Below, piece after piece: positions 1-4,966 of a stretch of 6,849 nt of DNA; the stretch's first letter is position 1; each line of letters begins with the position of its first letter. The stretch comes from Candidatus Aenigmatarchaeota archaeon (GTDB taxonomy: Archaea; Aenigmatarchaeota; Aenigmatarchaeia; QMZP01; JACQNV01), in the NCBI GenBank assembly GCA_016202865.1, contig JACQNV010000037.1, positions 1-6,849 of the forward strand. The letters run 5' to 3'. The position numbers and the translations under genes were made by a program. The notes under the pieces are model-generated. The model made no database searches and was not told the origin of the DNA. It saw only the letters and a program-made list of their open reading frames with translations.

Positions 1-2
1 AG

Positions 3-95
3 GTAGATATGATCAACATCTTGGAAATTCCGGGCCAGTATTTTTTTGTTTGGGACAGGGCTAGACATGAGGCTGCGATAAATCTGATTGTATAA
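3..95 (+). CDS. C-terminal end of an unidentified protein (5' truncated)
   Basis: An open frame enters from the left edge and ends at TAA (93-95), giving 30 residues. The sequence is protein-like: ILEIPGQYFFVWDRARHEAA lies in the middle and a hydrophobic NLIV forms the end. The other two plus frames hit stops at base 4 and base 63. An internal ATG at 9-11 exists, but the frame is open to the edge, so this is more likely the tail of a larger gene than a mini-gene. It converges on the minus-strand locus ending at 112, leaving 16 bp between stops. No family could be recognised. The call rests only on frame openness and amino acid composition, so it is tentative. Confidence 0.4.
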   Translation, partial: VDMINILEIPGQYFFVWDRARHEAAINLIV

Positions 96-111
96 TTAGA
101 GTATTAATAAC

Positions 112-321
112 TTATTCTATCAACTTCAATCTCGGAGCATCTTCACCAGGTTCAAGCAAATATCTTTCGCCGTTATACACACGATCTGTGAGCTTGTGAA
201 ATTCTTTTCTCCCATCTTCGATTGAAAATATTCTGTCGCTATAATCAACTTCAAGAAATGCTCCTCTCTGTTCTGCTATCACCCGAAGCCTTAGTCTGTC
301 TTTTTTGGGACCATCATACAA
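112..321 (-). CDS. Small unknown protein, possibly the downstream part of a frameshifted gene
   Basis: This 69-codon frame is rich in charged and aromatic residues, for example RVIAEQRGAFLEVDYSDRIF followed by a region with RVYNGERYLLEPGEDAP. That looks like a real small soluble beta/alpha protein rather than random sequence. The only start near the 5' end is TTG at 321, because an in-frame TAG lies six bases further upstream; a GTG at codon 14 is an alternative. No Shine-Dalgarno or TATA box is placed for either. The 35-codon frame at 314-421 ends 8 nt inside this one, so the two may be halves of one roughly 103-residue protein separated by a one-base shift. No family recognised. Confidence 0.5.
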   Translation of the reverse strand: MYDGPKKDRLRLRVIAEQRGAFLEVDYSDRIFSIEDGRKEFHKLTDRVYNGERYLLEPGEDAPRLKLIE

Positions 322-421
322 GGGCTATGTGCATTTTATCTATTTCTAGTCCAGCTCTCTCAGGGCGATGCAAAACAGCATGATATATTTCGCCATTCAG
401 CAAATCAAACCAGCATTCCAT
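314..421 (-). CDS. Short reading frame, possible N-terminal part of the 112-421 locus
   Basis: An ATG at 421 opens 35 codons ending in TGA at 316-314. The peptide starts MECWFDLLNGEIYHAV and ends with a KMHIALV segment. A TATA-like AATAAAT element on the minus strand (about 443-451) is centred about 26 bp upstream of the ATG, which fits a leaderless archaeal transcript. Shifting by one base near the CTT-GTA-TGA end continues into the 69-codon frame with no gap in protein-like sequence. It may therefore be the intact start of a frameshifted gene, a small protein overlapping its neighbour, or the first part of a recoded product. No family recognised. Confidence 0.4.
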   Translation of the reverse strand: MECWFDLLNGEIYHAVLHRPERAGLEIDKMHIALV

Positions 422-427
422 GCTTGA

Positions 428-435
428 TATATAAT
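428..435 (+). promoter_or_regulatory. TATA-like element upstream of the 468 gene
   Basis: TATATAAT is centred about 36 bp before the ATG at 468. With usual archaeal TATA-to-start spacing, transcription would begin near 457 and give a leader of about 10 nt. It lies in the 46-bp gap between two divergent genes. Confidence 0.35.
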
Positions 436-438
436 AGT

Positions 439-455
439 TAAGGATTTATTCCTTA
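439..455. repeat. Inverted repeat TAAGGA-n5-TCCTTA in the divergent promoter region
   Basis: Perfect 6-bp arms (439-444 and 450-455) flank the 5-bp spacer TTTAT. The element sits between the divergent starts at 421 and 468 and covers the TATA-like box assigned to the minus strand. It could be an operator serving both genes, or chance. Confidence 0.3.
443..451 (-). promoter_or_regulatory. TATA-like element for the minus-strand 421 start
   Basis: The minus-strand sequence GAATAAATC is centred about 26 bp upstream of the ATG at 421, as expected for a leaderless archaeal promoter. In AT-rich DNA such a match can occur by chance. No start-site data are available. Confidence 0.3.
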
Positions 456-467
456 TTCACGTAAAAG

Positions 468-1073
468 ATGTCTATGATTTTGAATGCCGAAAGGGTTTAC
501 AGGGCTTTGAGGAACAGGAACCGCGAGGAGTTATCGATGCTTAAGGACCAACTTGAAAGAAGCGGTTATGAAATAAGGCCTAAGGGGCCGATAGGCGACA
601 TATTAGAAAGGCATGGATTTGATCTTCACGAGTTTGGCTTAGTTGCTGTAAAAGAAAATCATGACAGAATCAACCACGAATATTTTGTTGTTGGTGAAAG
701 AGACGGAGTTTTTTCAAGACAGACAGATGCTATAAGAGGCGAATATAAAGAAGACCAGTTTAGTGCGTCTGCAATAGAGCACATTGAAAATAATCCATGT
801 CACATCACAAGATATATGGTTAGAAGAGGCTGGCCAGCTGTGTGTGCATCTTCCCTTATCACAGGAGTTCTTTCAGCACATCACTGGAATTCTAATTTAG
901 CAGGAGCGGCTATGGCTGGAGCTGTGGTTGTTGGCGCAACTGCGCTAACACATCTTGTGAGAAGGGGCTTTGAATATTATTTGAGAAACTATCAAGGTGT
1001 CTATTATGGCCAGCACGCTGTTAGATCTGTTATCGGTCAAAAGCATGCAGCACCTTCTCACGAACTTGTTTAA
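468..1073 (+). CDS. Unknown protein with C-terminal hydrophobic hairpin
   Basis: A 201-residue protein of no recognised family. Residues 1-120 are polar and charged, with a predicted helical start and a central part containing HEYFVVGERDGVFSRQ. Two hydrophobic stretches follow at about 122-139 (WPAVCASSLITGVLS) and 144-164 (LAGAAMAGAVVVGATAL), separated by a short HHWNSN turn. They suggest a membrane hairpin with both ends on the same side. The tail (165-201) is basic and Tyr-rich, then ends in a polar His/Ser segment. There is no signal peptide. ATG 468 was chosen because a TATA-like box lies 36 bp upstream; ATG 474 (third codon) is an alternative. The frame ends in tandem TAA TAA. It is probably a separate transcript, since cca starts 75 bp later with its own promoter-like element. 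Confidence 0.75.
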   Translation: MSMILNAERVYRALRNRNREELSMLKDQLERSGYEIRPKGPIGDILERHGFDLHEFGLVAVKENHDRINHEYFVVGERDGVFSRQTDAIRGEYKEDQFSASAIEHIENNPCHITRYMVRRGWPAVCASSLITGVLSAHHWNSNLAGAAMAGAVVVGATALTHLVRRGFEYYLRNYQGVYYGQHAVRSVIGQKHAAPSHELV

Positions 1074-1075
1074 TA

Positions 1076-1097
1076 ATTGGTTTATTTTTACACCAAT
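1076..1097. repeat. Short inverted repeat ATTGGT-n10-ACCAAT after the 468 gene
   Basis: Perfect 6-bp arms (1076-1081 and 1092-1097) surround a T-rich spacer just after the tandem stop codons. It may help end the upstream transcript or act near the cca promoter. The stem is short and AT-rich, so support is weak. Confidence 0.25.
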
Positions 1098-1117
1098 AAC
1101 ACTGTTATATTTTTCTG

Positions 1118-1125
1118 TTAAATAC
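1118..1125 (+). promoter_or_regulatory. TATA-like element upstream of cca
   Basis: TTAAATAC is centred about 27 bp before the cca ATG, compatible with a leaderless transcript. A second AT-rich run, TTATATTTTT at 1105-1114, would instead give a leader of roughly 14 nt. No Shine-Dalgarno is visible before the ATG, which favours the leaderless reading. Confidence 0.4.
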
Positions 1126-1148
1126 AACCCATTACAATAATAAATATT

Positions 1149-2570
1149 ATGAATCTCGACTCTGTCATTCAAACCGTTCTAAAAAAAATAACACCATCTG
1201 AGGAAGAAAATAAAAAGATACACGGTATCATAGAAGATGTTTTGGCTCAGACAAAAAAAATAATCAAACCTCACGACCTATCGGTTGTGCTTGCCGGTTC
1301 CTTCACCAGGGACACATGGCTTGCACACAAAAAAGAATTTGACTTGTTCATCCAATTTCCAGAAAACACAACAAGAGAAAAACTGGAAAAGCTTGGTTTG
1401 GAAGTTGGTAAAAAAATTGCAGAGTCACTAAAAGGCAGCTATCTAATTGCTTATGCCGAGCATCCTTATGTTAGATCGAAAATACACGGCTACGATGTCG
1501 ACATTGTTCCTTGTTATAAAGTGGCTTCTGCTGAGAAAATAAAATCTGCAGTTGACAGGACACCATTTCATAATGAGTATCTCTCCAAAAATTTGAAGAA
1601 AACACAATCAGCTGAAGTCAGGCTTCTAAAACAGCTTTGCAAAGCTAACGGCTTGTACGGCTCTGATCTCAAAACACAGGGATTTTCCGGCTACCTATGC
1701 GAACTGCTAACAATAGAATACGGCAATTTCAAAAATCTTGTTGTTTCAGCCTCAAAATGGCTTCCGGGACAGGTGTTTATTGATTTGGGCAAGAAGTATT
1801 CTGGAGACAAAAAGGAGTTTTCTGGCCAGCCATTGATTATAATAGATCCTGTAGACCCTAAAAGAAATGTTGCCGCCGCTTTATCTCCTTCCCGATTTAT
1901 GAAGTTCATTGATGTTTGCAAAGAGTTGGCTTTTAAACCATCTATATCTCTATTTTACAAAAAAGAAGCGGTTGAAAAAAGCAAACTGGAAAACAATCTA
2001 AAAAAAAGGGAGACACTATTTGTTGGAATAAAATTCAAGAGACCACTGGAGGATGGCGGAAATTCGCAGCCCATAGTAGATGACATAATCTATCCACAAC
2101 TAAGAAAAACAGCAAAGAGGGTTGTTGATATATTACAGGAATATGAATTTGTCTGCAATGATAATTGGGTTTGGTGCAATCAACAAGACTGCATAATGCT
2201 CATCGAACTTTCTGTCTGGAAGCTTCCATCAATAAGAAAGGTTGTCGGCCCCCCAATATTCACTGTAAAGCATTCTGAGGAATTCTTGAAGAAATATAAA
2301 TCTGGAAGAGTTTGGGTTGAAGGCGACAGATGGTGCGCAGAAGTTAAAAGGCAGTTTATCCTGGCTGAAGACAAGATAAAGGATACGCTTTCAGAAAGCT
2401 CCACTACCCTCAAATCCAAAGGCATCGCCTCTCACATGGCCGACTCACTGGCAAAAGGCTTTAAATTACTTAGCACAAAGGAAATACTAAACTACAAGGA
2501 CAAAGATTTACTCAGCGCAGTAAAGGAGTATTTGGAACATGAGGATTTTGTTTTTGGTAAAAAAAGATGA
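1149..2570 (+). CDS. cca: CCA-adding tRNA nucleotidyltransferase, archaeal class I
   Basis: This enzyme adds or repairs the 3' CCA end of tRNAs in the cytoplasm, using CTP and ATP with no nucleic acid template (EC 2.7.7.72). The nucleotidyltransferase head shows LAGSFTRDTWLAHKKEFDLF, with the Gly-Ser at 50-51 and the metal-binding carboxylates at E63 and D65. The third carboxylate is D118 in YDVDIVPCY. These match the E-x-D plus D triad known for archaeal CCA enzymes. Further family blocks are VDRTPFHNEYL (135-145), the DLKTQGFSGYLCELL helix (173-187), DPVDPKRNVAAALS (233-246) and a C-terminal GPPI with WVEGDRW (367-395). At 473 residues it is full length, slightly longer than typical archaeal members of about 440. 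ATG 1149 leaves the expected short N-terminal helix before the catalytic motif. The 3' end overlaps the next gene by 32 nt. Confidence 0.96.
   Translation: MNLDSVIQTVLKKITPSEEENKKIHGIIEDVLAQTKKIIKPHDLSVVLAGSFTRDTWLAHKKEFDLFIQFPENTTREKLEKLGLEVGKKIAESLKGSYLIAYAEHPYVRSKIHGYDVDIVPCYKVASAEKIKSAVDRTPFHNEYLSKNLKKTQSAEVRLLKQLCKANGLYGSDLKTQGFSGYLCELLTIEYGNFKNLVVSASKWLPGQVFIDLGKKYSGDKKEFSGQPLIIIDPVDPKRNVAAALSPSRFMKFIDVCKELAFKPSISLFYKKEAVEKSKLENNLKKRETLFVGIKFKRPLEDGGNSQPIVDDIIYPQLRKTAKRVVDILQEYEFVCNDNWVWCNQQDCIMLIELSVWKLPSIRKVVGPPIFTVKHSEEFLKKYKSGRVWVEGDRWCAEVKRQFILAEDKIKDTLSESSTTLKSKGIASHMADSLAKGFKLLSTKEILNYKDKDLLSAVKEYLEHEDFVFGKKR
2525..2528 (+). promoter_or_regulatory. Shine-Dalgarno GGAG for the 2539 gene, inside cca
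   Basis: GGAG within AAAGGAGTA lies 10 nt before ATG 2539 and is embedded in the cca coding sequence. It supports the overlapping start at 2539 over the later in-frame ATG at 2641. Confidence 0.6.
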
Positions 2571-2835
2571 TTATAGTAAAGTCAGCAATCTCGTATTGAA
2601 AGATGATTTGATCTCAAGGCAGTCTATCAATTTTAGGGATATGGCCTCTCTTGGTCTAAAAGAAGATGGCTACTATCTGGACCTTGACGGATCTGAAGAA
2701 GCTGTTAAAAAGGCGCAGGAAATTCTAAAAGACTTTGTAAAAGAGGTTACAGGACCCGACAAAGACAAAGTTATTGAAATCATTACCAAACAGGAAGAGT
2801 CAGCCAATGTCGGTTTTGGATCGATATTTGGGTAG
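2539..2835 (+). CDS. Small unknown protein encoded in overlap with cca
   Basis: A 98-residue soluble protein of no recognised family. It opens with a hydrophobic strand (MRILFLVKKDD). A middle unit at about 41-70, KEDGYYLDLDGSEEAVKKAQ and onwards, reads as a strand-turn-helix. The tail after residue 86 is Gly/Ser-rich and ends GFGSIFG, probably flexible. The GSEEAVKKAQEIL pattern recalls the helix of small alpha/beta folds such as KH- or ACT-like domains, but that is only a shape resemblance. The first 32 nt overlap the end of cca in another frame, and a GGAG lies 10 nt upstream, so it is probably co-transcribed and translationally coupled with cca. A role linked to tRNA or RNA is a context guess only. 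Confidence 0.8.
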   Translation: MRILFLVKKDDYSKVSNLVLKDDLISRQSINFRDMASLGLKEDGYYLDLDGSEEAVKKAQEILKDFVKEVTGPDKDKVIEIITKQEESANVGFGSIFG

Positions 2836-2842
2836 ATATAGC

Positions 2843-2850
2843 CTTATAAA
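2843..2850 (+). promoter_or_regulatory. TATA box of the HD-domain gene (leaderless)
   Basis: CTTATAAA is centred 25-26 bp before ATG 2872, with no Shine-Dalgarno in between. This is the clearest archaeal leaderless promoter in the window. It implies the HD gene has its own transcript besides any read-through from cca. Confidence 0.65.
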
Positions 2851-2871
2851 ACTTACTTCTGAAAAGCCAAT

Positions 2872-3657
2872 ATGGCAGACAAATCCATTTTTGATTATGA
2901 AGCTGTTGAAGCAGAAGTTGAAAAACTGATGGGCAACCTTTCTCTAATTGCACACGACATCAAACATGTTAGAAGGGTTGCGCGGGGAGCTCTTTTTTTT
3001 GCGAGGCTTGCCGGTGGTGGCCGTGATTACAGAACAGCTAGTTATATTGCGGGTTTGTTGCACGATCTTGACAGGTTGCCTTCAGAAGCAAAGGGTCACA
3101 CAGATTCCAGCGCAGAAGTTGTGCGGGAATTTCTCAAAAATTATGAGTGTCATGGTCTAGAGAATGACATCGTGCAGATGGTTATCAGTCACAGTGAAAC
3201 GCGTGGTCCAGGCGGACTTTTTAAGCGAAGTGTGTTTGTTGCAGACAAAGCTTTGGAGCAAATGGGCGCATATGTTGCATTCAGGGCCCCAATATATGTC
3301 GCAGAAATTGAGGAGGCAACTGGAAAGGGAACAGATCAGACAATTGATTTAGTATATGAAATCATGACAAAGCGGCTTAGTAAATTTGTCCCTGAGGTTT
3401 TTCCAGCGCAGACAAGAAAGCTGGTCAGATATCAGAGATCCACAATCCTAAGTTTTCTTGATGCACTAAAACAAAGACATAGGTGGGCTGTAAACATAGC
3501 AGGTCATTGCATTGAAGCCACAAGAAGCAAATCTGGAAAAATGGATGATATAATAGGAGGCTATAAGTCTGTAGGAGAAAGAGATGCCCAATATAAGACA
3601 GAAACAATGAGGTACCTAACTGAGAGACCAGATGCTTTTTGCATGGATTTGATCTAA
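2872..3657 (+). CDS. HD-domain metal-dependent phosphohydrolase
   Basis: A 261-residue cytoplasmic protein of the HD superfamily, whose members use bound divalent metal to hydrolyse phosphomonoesters, phosphodiesters or nucleotides. The metal ligands appear in order: H32 (within HDIKHVRRVA), the H64-D65 pair in LLHDLDR, H76 (KGHTDSSAE), H107 (VISHSE) and D125 (FVADKALEQMG), the usual arrangement for the fold. Helices predominate throughout. Residues after about 180 form a helical extension with many basic residues (RKLVRYQRS and onwards) that could contact nucleic acid or close the active site. ATG 2872 is set by the TATA box 26 bp upstream. The substrate cannot be read from sequence. The neighbouring cca makes RNA-end processing an attractive guess. 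It converges on the hydrolase gene with only 7 bp between stops. Confidence 0.88.
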   Translation: MADKSIFDYEAVEAEVEKLMGNLSLIAHDIKHVRRVARGALFFARLAGGGRDYRTASYIAGLLHDLDRLPSEAKGHTDSSAEVVREFLKNYECHGLENDIVQMVISHSETRGPGGLFKRSVFVADKALEQMGAYVAFRAPIYVAEIEEATGKGTDQTIDLVYEIMTKRLSKFVPEVFPAQTRKLVRYQRSTILSFLDALKQRHRWAVNIAGHCIEATRSKSGKMDDIIGGYKSVGERDAQYKTETMRYLTERPDAFCMDLI

Positions 3658-3664
3658 TTAAAAT

Positions 3665-4696
3665 CTACGCACTCTCTCTTACTTCAACATTTTCTGCTGG
3701 CTCTACAATTTCCTCTTTTCCAACTTTAACATGATCAAGGAAAAACTCAGCTATCATATCAGCATACTCTGTCTCCATTTCCAGAATAGACCGTCCATTT
3801 CTAGAGCAGTGATGCGTTGCGCCAGGAATCATGACTTCTTGAAAGTTTGCAGCCTTTTTTCTAAACACATCTAAATACTTTTCTTTCTCTCCTTTTCTGT
3901 GCACCAGACCATCTTCTTCCGGATGTAAAAGCAGGATAGGTGTTTCTATTTGACCTTCAAGGTCCCCGATATCCGGAGACTTGGCCAAATCAAGATATAA
4001 CTCATGAAGCCTGTCTGGAAGCCTGCATTCTCCAATATGAGTGAATAGCCTTGCTCTCTCTTCTGGCTTTGTTGCAAGCTCTTTTAGAAACCCAAGCGCG
4101 CTTCCTCCATTTAATACCGCAATCTTGACCCCAGCAATCACATATCTCCCCAAACCTTCATATCTCGGATTTCCAATTATCGTTCTAATCAACTCGTGCA
4201 TCCAATCGGGCAAGACATCTCTCATAGAATGCGGGGCGCATATTGGAACAGCAGCCTGATATAAATCTGGCCTTTTGGCAGCCACATGTAAAGTTGCCCA
4301 GCCACCCATGCTAAAACCAGCAGCGAATAAATTACCATCATATTCTTCGGAAAACTTTTCAGAAACAAATTCCAAATCCCTAATCGAATCTCTAAAGCTT
4401 AATGCACCACCAGAACCATTGTGCCCCCTATGACTGTAAATTAGGGAACGGAATCCCCTGCTCGCCAATTCCATTGCAAGGGCCTTTTCAGCGTCGTCTG
4501 CTGTCCCGGAAAGGGTCAATGGATAATCTTGCGCAAATCTTCTTCCTAGACCATGTGTAACAACAACTCTACCCAATTCATTTTTAGGATCAGTGTGGTA
4601 AATAGTTGCATCCAACTTTGTTCCATCAGGAGTAACTATTTCAAACTCGTTTGTATATGATCTTATCCTGTCTGATTTTACTCTACCAGATTGCAT
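3665..4696 (-). CDS. Alpha/beta hydrolase, esterase/lipase-like
   Basis: A 343-residue serine hydrolase with the alpha/beta fold. Residues are counted from ATG 4696. VVVTHGLG (44-51) supplies the oxyanion-hole HG. GFSMGG (127-132) is the nucleophile elbow with S129. LLLHPEEDGLV places the acid at D262, and IPGATHHC gives the catalytic His (295 or 296). SHRGHNGSG at 88-96 matches the loop after strand 4 in this family. Residues about 150-240 probably form the cap domain over the pocket. The C-terminus is a charged, likely disordered tail rich in Glu. There is no signal peptide, so it should be cytoplasmic; the substrate is unknown. A TTG two codons upstream (4702) is an alternative start, but ATG is preferred. 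The start lies inside a 50-codon upstream frame, suggesting translational coupling. Confidence 0.9.
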   Translation of the reverse strand: MQSGRVKSDRIRSYTNEFEIVTPDGTKLDATIYHTDPKNELGRVVVTHGLGRRFAQDYPLTLSGTADDAEKALAMELASRGFRSLIYSHRGHNGSGGALSFRDSIRDLEFVSEKFSEEYDGNLFAAGFSMGGWATLHVAAKRPDLYQAAVPICAPHSMRDVLPDWMHELIRTIIGNPRYEGLGRYVIAGVKIAVLNGGSALGFLKELATKPEERARLFTHIGECRLPDRLHELYLDLAKSPDIGDLEGQIETPILLLHPEEDGLVHRKGEKEKYLDVFRKKAANFQEVMIPGATHHCSRNGRSILEMETEYADMIAEFFLDHVKVGKEEIVEPAENVEVRESA

Positions 4697-4830
4697 AACC
4701 AATTATCCCTGTTTAAATTTTGGTTACTCAAGTTTATTAAAATGCGCCGGCCGTGTTCAGTCTCCTTGCAGTTGGTTCCAGTATTGTTCTGGGTATTGGG
4801 TGCTGAGTGTTGACTTAAAAATTGACTCAT
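4678..4830 (-). CDS. Putative 50-residue small protein or leader peptide upstream of the hydrolase
   Basis: ATG at 4830 opens 50 codons to TAA at 4680-4678. A near-perfect Shine-Dalgarno, AGGAGGTG (4844-4837), ends 6 nt before the ATG. A TATA-like TTATTTAA (4882-4875) would place the transcript start about 22 nt upstream of it. The peptide is polar and Asn/Gln/Thr-rich (for example APNTQNNTGTNCKETEHGRR), with no membrane segment and two cysteines (21 and 46). That composition is unlike a typical folded enzyme, so a leader peptide or spurious frame is possible. Its stop lies 19 nt inside the hydrolase gene, in a different frame. The strength and spacing of the ribosome site are the main support. 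Confidence 0.5.
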   Translation of the reverse strand: MSQFLSQHSAPNTQNNTGTNCKETEHGRRILINLSNQNLNRDNWLCNLVE

Positions 4831-4839
4831 AGTCAACAC
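4807..4839. repeat. Perfect 9-bp inverted repeat enclosing a start codon, with an alternative inner hairpin
   Basis: GTGTTGACT (4807-4815) and AGTCAACAC (4831-4839) are perfect complements with a 15-bp spacer. Inside the spacer a second TTGACT (4822-4827) can pair with AGTCAA (4831-4836) across the 3-base loop CAT. That loop is the ATG start at 4830 on the minus strand. Either hairpin therefore encloses the start codon, and the long one also covers the end of the Shine-Dalgarno. The two structures are mutually exclusive because they share one arm. As DNA, the three copies of the hexamer could also bind a dimeric regulator. Confidence 0.7.
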
Positions 4840-4844
4840 CTCCT
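4837..4844 (-). promoter_or_regulatory. Strong Shine-Dalgarno AGGAGGTG
   Basis: The minus strand reads AGGAGGTG with a 6-nt gap to ATG 4830, closely complementary to the conserved 3' end of archaeal 16S rRNA. It is the strongest such site in the window. Its last bases lie in the arm of an inverted repeat (4807-4839), so the site may be partly masked in the transcript. Confidence 0.65.
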
Positions 4845-4874
4845 TCACTTATTTTAAACTATAGAGTCTAGAAC

Positions 4875-4882
4875 TTAAATAA
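4875..4882 (-). promoter_or_regulatory. TATA-like element for the small frame and hydrolase
   Basis: The minus-strand sequence TTATTTAA would start transcription near 4852, leaving a short leader that still contains the full Shine-Dalgarno at 4844-4837. That geometry fits an archaeal transcript translated by a Shine-Dalgarno mechanism. Confidence 0.35.
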
Positions 4883-4892
4883 CTGTCAAATT

Positions 4893-4917
4893 GGTGTGTA
4901 TTACTGTGATATACACC
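4893..4917. repeat. Imperfect hairpin in the divergent intergenic region
   Basis: GGTGTGTAT (4893-4901) and ATATACACC (4909-4917) form a 9-bp stem with one G-T mismatch and a 7-base loop. It lies just upstream of the promoters of both the minus-strand hydrolase unit and the plus-strand membrane gene. That position suits an operator shared by the two directions. No regulator is identified. Confidence 0.45.
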
Positions 4918-4935
4918 TATCTGATGGAAGTAGTC

Positions 4936-4945
4936 AATATTTATT
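4936..4945 (+). promoter_or_regulatory. TATA-like element of the membrane protein gene
   Basis: AATATTTATT is centred 26-27 bp before ATG 4967 and supports a leaderless start there rather than at the in-frame GTG 4961. Confidence 0.45.
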
Positions 4946-4966
4946 CCAAATATTCATATAGTGTAC

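Noticed and set aside
945..1172. Minus-strand open frame of 75 codons antisense to the 468 gene and the cca start
   Set aside because: It overlaps two better-supported genes, its peptide is low in coherent structure, and it has no promoter or ribosome site of its own.
3164..3352. Second plus-strand frame inside the HD-domain gene
   Set aside because: It is a shadow of the HD gene, whose metal-ligand motifs lie in the other frame.
4041..4259. Plus-strand open frame of 72 codons inside the alpha/beta hydrolase gene
   Set aside because: It is wholly antisense to a gene with clear catalytic motifs and has no independent signals.
4770..4800. GGTTCC...CTGGG segment that resembles part of a tRNA T-arm
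   Set aside because: The stem is only 4 bp (CCAG/CTGG), and no acceptor or anticodon stem could be placed around it.
4742..4813. Plus-strand 23-codon frame with a hydrophobic middle (QLVPVLFWVLG), also readable in a second frame as a Gly/Val-rich peptide
   Set aside because: It is antisense to the 50-codon frame with the strong Shine-Dalgarno, and has no ribosome site; a preceding TTTATTAAAA run is too close to the ATG to act as a TATA box.
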